Part shown: positions 1 to 14,340 of the stretch, in pieces | Numbering within the stretch: the stretch's first letter is position 1 | Layout of the letters: every line of letters starts with the position of its first letter | Assembly: GCA_026413225.1 (NCBI GenBank) | Contig: CM048553.1 | Span: 97,562,190-97,626,189, forward strand | Direction: 5' to 3' | Length of the DNA: 64,000 nt | From: Otis tarda | Taxonomy: Eukaryota > Chordata > Aves > Otidiformes > Otididae | Program-made: the position numbers and the translations under genes | The notes under the pieces: model-generated | Told to the model about the DNA's origin: nothing | What the model saw: the letters and a program-made list of their open reading frames with translations, nothing else | Databases searched by the model: none

Positions 1-3000
1 TTCATGATATGTGTGAATGGCAGGCATGCAAAGATGTTGTCATATTTGGTCACTTTTTCCCAAAATTTGAAACGTAAGGGGCTGGTCTTCACTTGCCATT
101 TCTTCTAATCCGGCCATGGAATACACCTCTGTCATTCCTGTAGTGATATTAGGAGATGCACAGTGTAACCTTTTTTTTTAAGGAAACTTGTTTTTGAGAA
201 GTGCTTGTAATTCAGGATGCTTCGCACTAAAGGAACCATGGTTTTGTTGTTTTGGTTTTTTTTATTTCTATAAATTCTGTCACTCATTTTGTAGGCCTTA
301 TGCATGCCAAAGCAAGGAGCACAACTAACCAATGCCGGAAACTACTTGTATCAGCTGTTGTTAACAAAGATCTTCTCTTAGCAAACATGAGGCACCAAGC
401 CCATCTTTTTTATTAAAATTGCTGCATAATTTTGCTCAGAACACTTTTTGTCCTTAAAAAAAAAAAGAAAAGAAAAAAATAGATTACTTTTCTGTGTCAC
501 TCCTCTCCTGTGTTCTTTATTTTCAAATGCCCTCTGAGGTGAACCTGGACATCTGCTTATCCCATTCTTTGCTCATGTTGAAGCAGTTTCTGTAACCTAT
601 TTAAAAAATCATGAATGTTTCCTGACCTCTGAGATAAAGCTGATTTTCCATTTACCTTCCTGTCTACCAAAAGTTCACAGAAGCAGCTACATAAGAATAT
701 ATGAGATGTCCCATGAGGTCAGTAGACTGGTTCGCCTTCCGGTTCTCTGTTTCTAAGCAAAAAAAAAATAAATAAGCAATCACCATTCAATGCAAATTTT
801 GGAAGTTCTCTACCTACTGTGCAAAGGAACAACATGAAAAACATCATTGATTTTTCTGTTTTAGACTGATATCCTAGTAGTTTTAATGAATGCCTCCTGG
901 TTCCAGTATTATGGGATTTGATGAATGCCAGTTCTTCATTCTTCTTTTCCGTCACTGTCATTATTACCAGAAAACTATTTGCTGGGCACTTCTGTCCTGT
1001 CAATTTATGTTTGTTGTTCCTCACTATCTTTCTCCAAAATCTATGTTTTCAGGTTTGGGAAACTTAATTGTTTGTGAGTATATTTTTCAAGAATTATTCC
1101 TGTGGTGCAGACAAATATTTAGTGCTTAGAAGTAAGCATGTTTGTTTTTTCCAGCTGTTTTATGCCTACTCTGTCATAGCTAGAACACAAGTATCTGTTT
1201 AGATTAAAGTTGTGGTATTGCTTCATTTAGAAAATGTTAGCCAAGACCAGATTTTTAGCTCTGCTTCACACCTGCTCTTTGAGCTGCTCTGCTGCTGCAG
1301 CTCTCCAGACACCAGCGTTCACTTACCCAAATCTTTTAGAAAATGTCATAAGAGAGAAAACAGTCAGGGAAAAAAAAAAACAATCCCTTTGGATCATAAA
1401 ATATTTCAAATATAAATCTCCAATCTTGAAAATTTTGACAGATACACCTTTTCTGAAAGTAGTCTCAAGGCTTGAAAAGCAGCAGTCACTGGATGTGCTT
1501 TGATCAGATGTTCTAGAGATTTTATCCACAGCGGTCCAGGGATGTAAAATCATGAATTCAGGAGCATTGTTGATTTTATGAAGCATTTTAATTTTCTCTC
1601 CCCTCTGCCTTCTGCTCTCCTTTCACTGTTCCAAAGGTGACAACTACCTGTTTATCCCACAGGGGATGACAACTTTATCGCTGTCTCCCTAGTATCCTGG
1701 CTTGCACTGTGCTTACATCTCCTGTGCCCACTCTTTGTCTCCCACGAACAGAGCGATGTAACTAGGCTGAAACCAGAAGAATTGTGCACCAGCTGCCCTC
1801 AGCTGGAAATCTGCTGTTTTGTTTCACAAGCAAGGTTAGGCTTGCAGAGCTAAAAGCTTGCTGGGTTACTCTCAGCTATATCATTTGATAGACTACATGA
1901 TATTCCCTTTCTCTGTAAACACTGCTGTCTTACACGTAATGTCTGGAGGGTGGAAGAGGTTATGGATTGCAGCTTGCAGTTCTTCACTGCCTAGAAGTTG
2001 CAGGGCTGAAACCTGCAGAATGGCAGCTGCCTGGTTTGCGTGTGTTAGGGATGGCATGTCTGCAGAGAAGGAGTCCTGTACAAGTAAATCGGGTGTGTGT
2101 AGCAGGCTGTGTGGATTGCCTGATAACACAGAAAGGCTTCTGGAAGGAGCTGGGACTAACAGAGGGTGGTAATCTCCCTCCCTCCCTCCTAGCTCTTTCT
2201 GCTAGCACTTGTGTCCTTCCAGGGTTCCTTTGTGCTGGCTCTGGAGCTGGCACTGGAAAGCAATTCGGAAACAACATCCCCCTCGCTTGCCAAAAAAATG
2301 CAAAATAAAACAACCAAAAAAAAAAAAAAAACCAAAAAACCAAAACCACCACTGCATACATTTTGCTGGTTTAACAGGCCACGACAGCTCCCGCAGGGAC
2401 CTGACGAGCCGAGCCACCAGCAGGTTGCTGTAGGACTATGCAGCCAGGAGCAACATGGTAAGGCAAGACCTGCCCTTTGGGTGTTAGCACGCTTTTGGGT
2501 TTGCTGTCCTGTGATGCTTCACCCTCCTTGGGGTCCTAATTTTGTTGGACTTAGTCCAATAAGGACACTGCGGCATCAGAATTACACCTTGATTTCAGCA
2601 GATGGCACAGAACTAAAGGGACAGTTTTAATTATGTACTCATTATTCTTTGACAAAAATGCACTGTTTTAAACAAAAAAAAATATAACTTCAGTTGCCTT
2701 AGTTATCTCACTGCTTTTCAGGTATTTCTGCATGCACTTATTTAAGTCACTAAGGTTTACTTTGTAGTAAATATCTAACTCAAGAAACCCGAAAGTGACT
2801 GAGTTAATTTATTTTTGGAAAAAATACTGATGGTCACTTTTGGAACGGCTTTGACTGTGGCATTTCAGGAAAAGCCACTGGGGATAAACACTGTTGTATG
2901 GGGAGTTGACTTGCCTATAGGGGAGAGTAGCCCAGATTCCTGGACAATGAAGTGAAACCTAGACAGAGTCCTGAAATGTTTTGGCCCATTGGAAACTGCC

Positions 3001-4081
3001 TGGGGGGACACGGGTCCTGTGGCATTTACATGTCTTGCATCCAGTCGTGATGTGTATGTCAATACACCCCTGATCTCTCTTCTGATGAAGGGATATTTGT
3101 GTTATTAATTTATCTTGAATATATAATTATGATTATTTAAATCAACAATAAGATACCAAGTATAAGCTGAGTATATAATGCGAATTTGAATAACCAAAAA
3201 ATTGTTTGGTGCCATGTGGCAGAAGACCTTTGGAGAAGAAAGCAAGCATGGTCTAAAGTGGACATATTTTGTGGGTATAGTACTGAAAATTATGGAAATA
3301 AATGCTATTTATTTATTTATGGTTTTACTCTATTTGAAATACTTTGCAAAAGAAAATACACAGTAAATGAAATGATGGTCAAAGTCCAGACCTGACTGAG
3401 AGAGCAGTTAGGAATCTTCTAAACTCTGGTTTTATTGACTGATGAAGAAAGCTAAAGATGAGAATGAAAAAAATGTGTTGGCTGTGGATTTCAGTGTATG
3501 AGGAATTAAAGAATTCTAACTTTGGCATGGGCCTATGCCCAGAGCTGAATAATAATACTGTCAGCGATAATGCAAAGAAACTTCCAATAAATACCAGTGC
3601 TCCATAGCTCAAAAAGAGCTTAATGATACGTTCATAATGTAGCAAAGATAACTACTTTTTATCCACTAGGAAAAAAATAAAGTATAATAATCAGCTGCTT
3701 CCAAGTGTAGACAGATGACTGCTATAAAGACGGGGGAAGTCCCATGTATTTAAACTAAAGCCAATGTTGGCTAAAACTTTGTGAGTGCGAATGGATGATT
3801 GTTGTGGACTTCTTATTCTGACCACAAATAAAGGACTGATGGCTTTTCAGAACATCAATTCAAGAAAAAAGGTGAAGATTGTACAGCCAGGGAGGGCAGA
3901 GACTGTCTTTTTAGTAATGAGATGAAATGCAGTTTAGCCATATAACAAAGTACGTGCAAGTAGAATAAAAATCAATATTAGATTTGTAAAATAGAAGGCA
4001 GAGACCGACATCATTGAAATCTTTGATCCAGTTCTGGTTTTTACCGTTTGAAAAGGACATTAAAATTCTGTTGTTTGGGGG

Positions 4082-4180
4082 AAAAAAAAAAAAAGCCAAA
4101 CAATTACAGGAAAAACAGCTGGACTCAAGTAAAAAAAAAAAAGCCCCAACGAACAACAAAACAACAACAAAAAAACCCAA
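4082..4180. repeat. A-rich low-complexity tract
   Basis: Two A-runs of 13 bases are separated by mixed sequence and followed by a run of AAC-like units. It is simple low-complexity sequence within the intron. No function is indicated. Confidence 0.75.
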
Positions 4181-5703
4181 CTTAAGGTCTATATTTCTGT
4201 TGTCCAGCCCACCTAAGTTATAATGTGCAACTAGCATTGTTTTCCCTGACGGGATGGTTGTACATTTAGAAAAAATGAGCAAGGTACACTTGTGTAAGGA
4301 TGCATTGTGAGTTATGCAGCTGCAACGGATCCCAGATATAGGTTATCAGGATAACATACCAGCAGTGACATCTGGGGTTACTGCACTGTGCCAGACCGAG
4401 CTTGTTCAGCTTCTCTTCCACCTTCTGTTCACATTGCTTTCTGCTGGACTCCAAGCCACACACTTTCTACTTCCTTCCCATCAACTTTTCAAGGATAACT
4501 GCTGATGTGAAGGTGCCTGTCAACAGCTCAAAGTTTGGCAGATCAGTTATAGAACTGGTATTCACTCTAGTATCACTTTTGCAACTGGTGAAGAAAGAAA
4601 AGAAAAATCTGTAGACGGTAGATTGCAGAAGATAAAACAAGCACTAAGATACTGTTTTGGTTTCTGTTGGTCTTCATTGGAATAATTTGTTGGTAATGGA
4701 GCGGAAAGCTTTGTTGATTAACTATTTTAATGTACAGTAAAATATGTGGTTTGATCTAAGTGCAAGTAATTCACTCGTGTAGTTGCTTTAAATGTTTGTT
4801 AAGGACAGAGATCATATTTTGCATTTCTTAAAGTAAAACAATTACTTGGAAATATTGTTTGAATCTGAGAATCATGTTCTGAAGAAGTTAGAAGTTATTA
4901 ATTCTATTATTTTCTTTATTACTTCTCATCTATACTATCACTGATTCTTTTGCTGATAAGTATGTAAATATGCCTATGCAATGTCACCAAAACACAATGG
5001 AAGGTAAAAGAGGATTTTGTCTATCATTATATTCACAGGGGTTTCCTGAGATCTAGATTTTATGGTCGGTCACACCATAAAATACAGTCTGTATCAGCAC
5101 ATGTGCTGGAGTATGTGGTGAGATAAAAATAAAGGATGAAGTAGTGCTAAAATTTGGTTCCGTAATGTCAGAGCTTAATGCGTGTTATTAGGAATATCTA
5201 TTATTCAAACATCTGCTACTTAAAAGGAAGAAACTCTGTTAGTAATTTATGAATCTCAAGTCTAAAGAAGATAACTCTCTATCTAAATCTTATGGTATGT
5301 TACCTTGGTGGCAAAGAAATGACTTGACATGAGCCCTAGAACATCGTCAGATTATAACTCACTTTTCATGCCATAAATCAGTGCATCGTTTCTACAAAAT
5401 AGATTTTGAAACACTGGTTGTTTAATTTCTTATCAGCATTGCTATAGGTTTATAAAATTAGATACCACAACATTTTATTATATATGTCTTTCACTTTTTT
5501 ACACCAAAGGAAATTGTCTTATTTTTCATAAAATAATGATGAAAGCATAGAATAATAGGTAACTCTCATTAGTTCTTTTCCTATTCCTGTTTTGAGTTAA
5601 TATTTTTAAAAGTGAAATTAAGGTATTTCCTTGCCCAGCACACAGAAATTTAAAGTCTTCAGCGATCTAAGGTACTTGAGGTGCTGTAGCTACTTGTCAT
5701 GTG

Positions 5704-6138
5704 ATAATCAGAGGGCTGGAGCACCTCTCCTATGAGGACAGGCTGAGAGAGTTGGAGCTGTTCAGCCTGGAGAAGAGAAGGCTCCGGAGGGACCTTATAG
5801 TGGCCTTCCTGTATCTAAAAGGGGCCTATAAGAAAGCTGGAGAGGGACTTTTGACAAGGGCCTGTTGTGATAGGACAAGGGGTAATGACTTTAAACTGGA
5901 AGAGGGTAGATTTAGATTAGATATAAGGAAGAAGTTCTTTATTGTGAGGGTGGTGAGGCACTGGAACAGGCTGCCCAAGTTGTGGATGCCCCATCCCTGC
6001 AAGTGTTCAAGGCCAGGTTGGACGAGGCTTTGAGCAACCTGGTCTACTGGAAGGTGTCCCTACTCATGACAAGGGGATTGGAACTAGATGATCTTGAAGG
6101 TTCCTTCCAACCCAAACCATGCTATGATTCTGTGATTA
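5704..6138 (+). mobile_element. CR1 LINE, 5'-truncated, 3' end present
   Basis: This is the 3' tail of a chicken-repeat-1 LINE in the same orientation as GABBR2. Its first part translates as the end of the CR1 ORF2 protein ([41 protein letters not shown]). The frame then shifts and continues as [20 protein letters not shown]. The DNA ends in the CR1 3' signature: a ggttccttccaaccc-type motif followed by gattctgtgatta. Only about 435 bp survive, as is usual for 5'-truncated CR1 copies. It has at least one frameshift and cannot encode an active protein. I saw no target-site duplication, which is normal for CR1. Confidence 0.93.
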
Positions 6139-6961
6139 TGAAGCAGCATGTTCCTGAGGAGCACAGAACTAACTAGTAATTGCAGCTGCAGTTGCAGTTT
6201 TGATGCTTGAGTAATAAATATGTGCTGTCATTGTCTTGGATTTCACTAGAGATTTCTGCTTTAGGGCTTCTTACTGATATGAGGTTTTTTTGTTGATTTT
6301 ACATTTGAAAACAGATTTATTCATTGAATTGCATATGGAATAAATAGCCACTTTCAATTTCTCAGAATTGTTTTCTTTTTCCTGTTAGTATCTATATGTG
6401 TAACATACAGACTGTAGTTTGTGAACAATAACCAAGACAATGTCAGAATTCATAAAATAGTATTTAGAATTTTTATTCCTTTTAATAATCCATTTGACTT
6501 TTTAGGGTTTTCCAGTAAGCTTTAATGACTATAAAAGACTGATTGAATAATTTTGCAGATAACAAGGACATTTTCACATGAGTTGTTCTATAACTTTCAT
6601 CACATCATCCATATCTTTATTTATCTACTACTTAGGTCAGTATAAGCCACAAATCTTAGCAAAAGGAAGTTGTTAAAAACAAATACTTCTAAATCTGTAA
6701 CTCTGTTTATATTTTTTTAATCCAAATTTTTACATTCATTCAGAACATTCCGATCTGATTTGCATTTTGTTGATAGTTTCAGAACATGTCAATGAGGATG
6801 TATGTATTTCTCTCTAGTCAGCAGATGCATATGGTATGTGTCTGTCCTACTGAATGAGAAAAATGTGGGTGATTTTACAAGAAGCAATGATAGTATTGCA
6901 AATCAGTTGCACTTGGAATCTAGAAAATTTTGTGAGCTCGTGTATTATACTATCAATAATA

Positions 6962-6987
6962 GATGACAGTCATAGATGACTGTCATC
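6962..6987. repeat. Perfect 12-bp inverted repeat, 2-nt spacer
   Basis: The arm gatgacagtcat (6962-6973) and its exact reverse complement atgactgtcatc (6976-6987) flank the dinucleotide ag. In RNA or single-stranded DNA this could fold as a 12-bp stem. It lies about 1.7 kb upstream of the exon at 8721, deep in intron. No family was recognised. Confidence 0.85.
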
Positions 6988-8696
6988 ATAGACGATAGCA
7001 GTGATTCTTGCTGTGTGCTTCTCTATAAATAGCACTCTAGTAGACTACATCTTACAGTCCTATTATGTTATAATAAAAGAATAAGAAGATACGGAGTTAA
7101 AGTAAAAGGCAGTAAATTTAAAATCAAATGAAGAAGTAGTTTTTCCACACAGAGAAAAAAATAACTATAGAAATCTCTGACATAGGTCACAGAACCAAGA
7201 ATTCAGCAAGATTAAGACTGGATTGACCATAGATACATATGTACACCAAGTGATACTTGCATAGCATCTTTACAGCTTCTTTAATATTTTCTTCTATTTT
7301 TTTTTACTTTAGTAGTGTATTATTATTATCTTCAAACAAATTAAGGGATATTAAATAGTACTTCTCCAGACTAAAGGAGATCTGGATGAAGGCTGCTAAG
7401 GTGCACACATAAATCTACCTGCTAATGTTTTGTGTTCTTTCCTGGAGCTGTGTTAGCAGCCCCTGAATGAGACTTAGCTCAACTGGATTTCAGTAGGAGC
7501 AGCTCCTGTGCCCTTCTGCGGCTGTCGCCGGAATCTCTCCTGTTACCAGTGTTCATTTCTCGTGCTCTCTCTTTGTCACAGATCGGGGGTTTTGGCTTTT
7601 AAGGCTTAGTGCAAGGTAGCTTATGCTTGTTGAAGGATGTCTTCCTCTATTTATCAAAGGGAAATGGTGCCTTGTGGCTTGCAGGGACTGTGGGGTGAGT
7701 GTGTTGCACTACACATCCCTTGTACGGTTCCTTACAGGGAGCTGATTCAGGTGGTTGCCTCCAGTGCAATCCCTTAGTGACCAGAAGGGGTTATCCAAAA
7801 AGGAGCTGGCTTGCACAGAGAAATGTATTGTAGCCTTCCATGCTTATAATTTGGTTTCTTTTATCCTGATGTCTGCTAAAACAAAGATTAATGAAGATGG
7901 TAATAATAAACCAAACTGGGGATGCAGTGAAACAGCAATCTGTATTGACAGCACTCAGCGCTCCACTGCAGGTTCAAAATATTAAAAATACTTCTTAGCA
8001 TAAATGAATGAAAATGTCTTCTTTCATACTCAGTCAAGGAATAGCTGAAGTAAGGAATAAATTAAACAAGAAGTTTTCTTAATTTAAGTTAGAAAGATGG
8101 GATGCAAGATGGGAGTAATTTGCTAGGGATATGTGAGGAGGTTTCATCATTACGTGACCATTATTTTGAAGAGTAGCAATGTCTAGCACCACAAAGGGTA
8201 GTACTGACCTAAAGGCATTACAGTTAAAAATACTAGGACATGCTTGTTGATGTACTACAAAAAGAAGACATAAAAGCCACAAATATTCGTAATCATTGAT
8301 ACAAGTAGATAATAGAGCCATTTGGAGAACCATATGACGGATGAAATGGAGAACCGTTTTCTTGTGTGATCTTTCATAGCTCTTACATATCCTTGATAAA
8401 AGCAGTCGCACAGTGAAAATCAATTGTTTGCATATATCTCATCATCTGAGGTTCAGAAAGTTACTGGCTTTATCGTACCTCCATTTCCATCCATGAAAAG
8501 TGGGTGATAACACTGGTCAGCTTCCTAAGGCCATTTGGAATCTGTGGAAGAAAGCTTTAAGGGGGTGTTATTTTAATCTTGGTTGATTCTGCTGTCTTCA
8601 AAGTTTAAACCTTGCTTGTGTAATTTTAATAGTGAATGGAAAATAACTGCAGCGCTAATGAAAGTATGTTATGAGTTATTTATAAAACTTTTAAGG

Positions 8697-8712
8697 TATT
8701 TATTTATTTATT
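8697..8712 (+). repeat. (TATT)4 microsatellite in the splice acceptor tract
   Basis: Four tandem TATT units run into tactttag, which ends with the AG acceptor at 8719-8720. The repeat occupies the place of the usual polypyrimidine tract, which here is T-rich but broken by regular A residues. Confidence 0.85.
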
Positions 8713-8720
8713 TACTTTAG

Positions 8721-8882
<162 letters not shown>

Positions 8883-11800
8883 TGACAAGAAACTGCTTGG
8901 AAGATGCAACAAGGTACTTAGGAAGTTTTATTACCTGTTTAAAATGATATGTTTTGAACCCTGTGTGCTGAGATATTCCCAGATATTTCCAGGAATTTTT
9001 CTAGAAGAAAATCTGTATACTTATAGAAACTACTGATCCATAAAACTGTGCTGGTCAGCTAAGTATCCTCTTCTAAATACAGTTGTTTATGAAAACCATA
9101 TCTGAAGAAGAACTTTTTTGCTGTTAAGCTTTTTCAAGTTAATGCTTGTGCTCTCTGAAGACTCAGTTTTGACATTGTGCAACTGCTTGCTAAAAGCTGC
9201 TTCAGGAGTCAGTCCCTCAGCGCGAAGAGGACACCAACTGCTGACCCCATCCCTTGGAGGCAACACGCTGCACCGGGTGACTAGCAGAGCCTGCTGCCTT
9301 CTCTCAGCCTGAGCTGCTCCTGCAGGGAATGGTCTCAGCATTAGAGACCAGAAATGCCGCTGCCAGGATTTGCCAAGGGTTGCTTGCAGCTGGGACGAGG
9401 TGCTTGCTTGGCAGAGTTTTCTGCAGAAATGGTGATTCGTGGAAGACATGCTGTAGTTGTTCCTAGAGTTTATAGAATGCAATTCATGGTTTTGTTCCTA
9501 GGTTGAGATAAAACCAGAGATGATTGCATTTCAATGGTCTTGTGAGCATAGTAGTGAGAAAGCTGGTAAATCCTTTTCAGACGATGCATGAGGAAGAAGC
9601 TTGCACTCCCTTTGTCTTAGGAGATCACTTTAAACGTAATCCTGCTGACCAAGTTACAAAGGCTCATCCTTTAAACAGAAATTGTCTGCTGTATGGGCAT
9701 TATTATTAATGAACAGCAATGCTCTTGAGGGGATCTGTTACTCATTCTAATTTAGTGAAGCAATCTTCAGGGTTGCTCTTGCCTTCACAACTATAACTGA
9801 TGGTATTAACTCATGTTCCCTGAAGCATTTCTACCCACTAAAACTTTGCAGATGCCATGTCATGATAATATAATTTAGAAATTCTTGCTCAATGCTGATG
9901 ATAAATATTGATTGCTTCCGCTTTTCCTGCCTGCTCTACACTCCCCCTCTCCCCCCATTTTGTCGTAGTAGCAGTGTTTACAGCCACATTAAAGAATCAT
10001 GAGAAAAATATTGTAAGGGGATTTTACAAGAGGTGTTTATTCCTCAGAAGTCTGAAAAAGCCCTTATGCATTATGCCTAAGGCAACAGTATGTACCCTGC
10101 TAGACTCTGAGCAAGGAGGGAGTTTGGAGGGAAGCATTAAGGATGTGATTTGGGATCATGGGGAGATACAACATGTATCTTCTGATCTAATCTGGAGGAA
10201 CAATAGAAGTCCAGGGTGGCTAAATTTATATAGGATTTTATTTCAAACCATTCGAATTTCAGTTTCTTTATAATGTTTTCAGTTTCACAACAGATGCTAT
10301 TTCACACCAATGGTTTTACCGTCAGTTGAATTGCTGTTTGGTCAATAAGAGCATAGGAGACAGTCACCCATTTTATAATTCCTTGCAATTACATAATGGC
10401 AATTTTAGAATCAATTCAGGATTTTCACCACCAACCAAAGGTTTCCAATTAACTTACAGGAAAAAGTTTTGTTATAACCCAGGCATCCTAGGGAGAAGTG
10501 CAGGAGAAGGGCTGCAATAGTCTGTCTACACATCTGAAACCTGGTCTTAAGTTTTGTTTAATTTTGTTTAGTTTCTTACTGATTTGGGGAATGAAAAGAG
10601 TGTACCAAAATGTATGAGAAACTGAAACAAGGAATTACTTTTACATAGGTGAAAGTAATCTATCTTTTTTAAATTGCAAATGATATTCTAACAATTAACT
10701 TTTTTTTTCTCTTCTTTCATTTGTATTGGTTTTATACAAGGCTTTTATATTCAATACTTGTAGCACAGTTGTAGAAATTACTAATTTGTTCAAAATAATT
10801 CTTTATTGGTTATGAAGTTTTCTGAAGCATTCACATTAACTTTTAATAAATCTTGGACTATTGGGAAAGTTCCTAATAATGGAAATAAGTTAATTAACTG
10901 AAGTACTTAAAATGGTAAATGTGCTTTTCCTTTCTAGTTATAGCTGTTAGGTGTTATCGAGCTTGAGACTGATATACAAATCATTCATTAAACATTTTTT
11001 TTTAGAATATCATACAAATCATGATGATTTCTTGGAAAAATTCTTTTATGAGATTAATTGTAATTATGAGTATAGCCTATATTGAATGTATTACTAGGTT
11101 ATTATCCAAACGTAATAATTGGGAATTATCAGTTTTAGTGTTCTATACTTCAAGAGTCATTTCTTCATCTACACTGGTTTATAGTTTTTTAAATAATTTT
11201 TATGAAAATGCACAGTTATCACAAGTAACTCAATGCAGAAAAATAAAATGGGTGAATAGATAATCATATATCAGAAGTAGGATTTCTTGGCCAAAACCCC
11301 TTTTTCTCATATGCCAGGGCAGAAAAACAGCTGGGTAGACTCAGGAGCTTCATTTTCTGTTCTTTGCCGGAAACTTTTGTGTTAATGAGGCTATCTGCAA
11401 ACATTTTGGCTATGGAAAAAGCAGACAGCCATGTCTGCCAGCGGCGAGGGAAAACCAGCCTGTGAAGTTTCAGAGGGTAACTGCAGTATGCCTGACGCAC
11501 TGTGATGAAATTTTGAATAGCTGGTTCAATTTTGAAGCCCAATATAGTTTTTCCCAAACTCACACTAGTCATGTCTTTTTTTCAGCTTCTGTGCAGCCTG
11601 TTAGTTTTGCAAGTGGTCAAACAGATGGTGCCAGAGATAGCTGTGACCGAGCTACTTACTGCTTTATAGATCATGAATATTACCCAGGAATGATTTAGTA
11701 TGCAGCAGAGAGTACAAAGCACATGTAAGAGCATTTTCTTCCTCTACCTTACTGGCAAACAAAGAGCAATCTGTCAGTCTAGCTCAAATAGCCAAGTGAT

Positions 11801-14039
11801 GTTTGAAGCTGGCATCTTTCTGAATGAAGCAAATTTTCCACGGGTGCAATTAAAAGACTATTCTAATTGTCAAACATGTAGTTGAAATAGGTGGCCAAAA
11901 TCTTTTGGCTAGTGAGAAGTGAAAGTGGGTCCTGGCAACTCTTGTGTCCATATCAAGGAGCAGGAAGGGCAGCAACAAAACTGAAACTGTAGATTGCTGT
12001 GATGCAGGAGGCTGCAAGAACAGATACCCATCCTTCAGTGTTTCACTTTGGCAGATCACTTCTGATTAATCTGGCCAGAGCCTAAAAGGCACCTTGCTTT
12101 CAGTGATATTACTATTTCTGTCAGATATTAGAGAAAGCCTAAAAGACTTCTATGCTAGAACGGATTAAAAAGGAAAATTAGAGCTGAATTGTAAACAAGT
12201 AGCATTGAAATGTGCATAAATCATGCTGCTTGTAGGTAACAGCAAAAGTCTGTAGTACAGGATACTGAGAAAACTTGAAGAAAGTGGATGGTCACCTGCT
12301 GCGTCTTTTAGGTAAGAAAAGGTCAAAGAATTTAAGAGTTTCAAATCATATAGCCAGGTAATATGATATGAAGTTTGCTGGTGTTGAAGGCTGATCTGGG
12401 TACCAGGCAAGAGTGAGAGCATGGCTTGTCAAGCGTAACTCCATTGGTCTTCTTAGAAATGGCATTACTGAATTTCTACGGTAAAAGCCTCAGATATTCT
12501 TCTCTGAGTTTAATCAACAGAAGCAGACAAACAAATGTCTACTCTCCAGGCAAGGGCAAGGTACATGAGAATCCGGGATTGCTTTCCTGGAGCCTCTGTT
12601 CATCTACTTAGTTCTGAGTTGTTTGCTGTCCACAACTGCTTCAATGAAGGAGACATCAGCAAATCTCCAGAGTCACTTGCAGATACAATAGCTTGTTCTC
12701 CAGGGGCATCAGTCCAACCCTGGAAAACTTTCCTTCTGTTATTCTAAATACACTCCAACAGACTCTTAACTCTGGTTCTTGCTTTCATAAGGATTCATAT
12801 AAATAATGAGACTAATTGCCTTTGAAGATTTTTTTTAATATTTAACATCTGTCCATTATATACCCCACAGAACTAGTTTGTGGATTTTCTTTCTGTGAAT
12901 AATGTTGAAGAAATGTAATCCAGTAAACAGAAAATATTTAGTGACAACTCTGAAAACTCAGATTTGAAATATCTCATGTCATATATCTGGAATCTGTGGT
13001 GTCAAATATCCAGAATCAGTAGATTCAAATTCCTCTGCTTCTGCAGCGTATTTACAAAGTGAGAATCAAATATCTTTGTAAATATTTTTAGAGATTTGAA
13101 TAGTTAGATCTGAACTTAGTGGAAAAGTAAGTAAAGTACATAATTCTGTTAACTGAGCAGAATTTGAATAGTGAACAATAACCAATCGCTAGTGTCCTGT
13201 AATGAACAATAAAGATTTAAAACAAACTGCATCCTGTTCATCCTGGGCAGGTGGATTATTTTGGAAAAGATCATTATGTCATTGAAGACTATCATTTTGC
13301 ATGCACAAAAGGGAATTATTTAAGGAGTCACGAAAGCTTACTTCTGACATACACTAACTGGAGTGCTTGACTGCAATCACAAAAATGTGTGTTTGGTAGA
13401 TGTCTTGGTGTACCATATCCACTCAGTTTTTTCTGCATGTGAGTCTTGTAGTTACATTGTCACTCATATCTTAGTGGCCACTGTTTTTTTCAACTTATTA
13501 ATCAACTCATCCTGTTGAATGAAGTCTAATGAACAGTACCCAAGGTGGTGTGGTGGGTTAACCCTATCTGGATGCCAGGTGCCCACCAAAGCTGCTCTAT
13601 CACTTCCCTTCTCAGCTGGCCAGAGGAGAGAAAATATAACAAAAGGTTTGTGAGTTGTCGTAGTTCAGCCCTGATCAGGACCAGACTACGCAGTCTCTCT
13701 CTCACTCCCCCCACCTTCCAAGAGAACAGGGAGAGAAAATATAAGGAAAAACGGCTCGAGGTTTGAGATAAGGACAGGGAGAAATCCTTAAAGTTACCGT
13801 CACGGGCAAAACAGACTCGACTTGGGGAAAACTATTCATTTATTACTACAAACAGCAGGATAATGAGACAGGGAACAAGATAACCTCCATCCACCCCTCC
13901 CTCTTCCCAAGCTTAACTTTATCTCTACTACCTTCCCCCCCCCCGAGCGGCACAGGGGGGAAGAGGGAATGGGGGTTGCAGTCAGTTCATCTCATCATAC
14001 GTTGTTTCACGCCGCTGCTTCATGGTCGGGGGAAGAACT

Positions 14040-14340
14040 CCTCACATTCCTCCCCTGCTCCATCGTGGGGTCCCTCCCACGGGCCACAGTCCTTCGTGGA
14101 ACTGCTCCGGCGTGGGTCATCTCTTCCACGGAGTACAGTCTCTCCAGAACGGCTGTCCCAGCGGGCCCTCCACGGGCCACACCTGCCTTCAGGCATCCAC
14201 CTCCCCCGGTACGGGGTCCTTCACGGGCTCCAAGTGGATCTCTGCTCCTCCGTGGACCTCCATGGGCTGCAGGGGGACAACCTGCTCCACCATGGTCGTC
14301 ACCACAGGCTGCAGGGGAATCTTGGCCAGGAGCCGCATTA
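14040..14340. repeat. Degenerate GC-rich minisatellite within the inner LTR
   Basis: Diverged units of roughly 35-60 bp recur with cores such as ccacgggc, cgtggggtcc, gctccggcgtgg and gggctgcag. The units are uneven in length and have drifted. The array explains much of the extra length of this LTR over its outer relative, and also the open frames on both strands here. Confidence 0.7.

Larger units (their letters stand above)
1..8720 (+). other. GABBR2: GABBR2 intron, 3' part (upstream end outside window)
   Basis: This is non-coding sequence upstream of the first recognisable exon. I looked for the preceding GABBR2 exon, whose end should encode something like NETNFFGVT, and did not find it, so it probably lies left of the window. 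The stretch is AT-rich with A-tracts near 456-481, 2320-2336, 4082-4094 and 4130-4142. It contains one CR1 copy (5704-6138) and a 26-bp hairpin (6962-6987). A slightly GC-richer patch at about 1960-2600 and another near 7440-7620 show no reading frame with family resemblance. I see no other gene. Confidence 0.8.
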
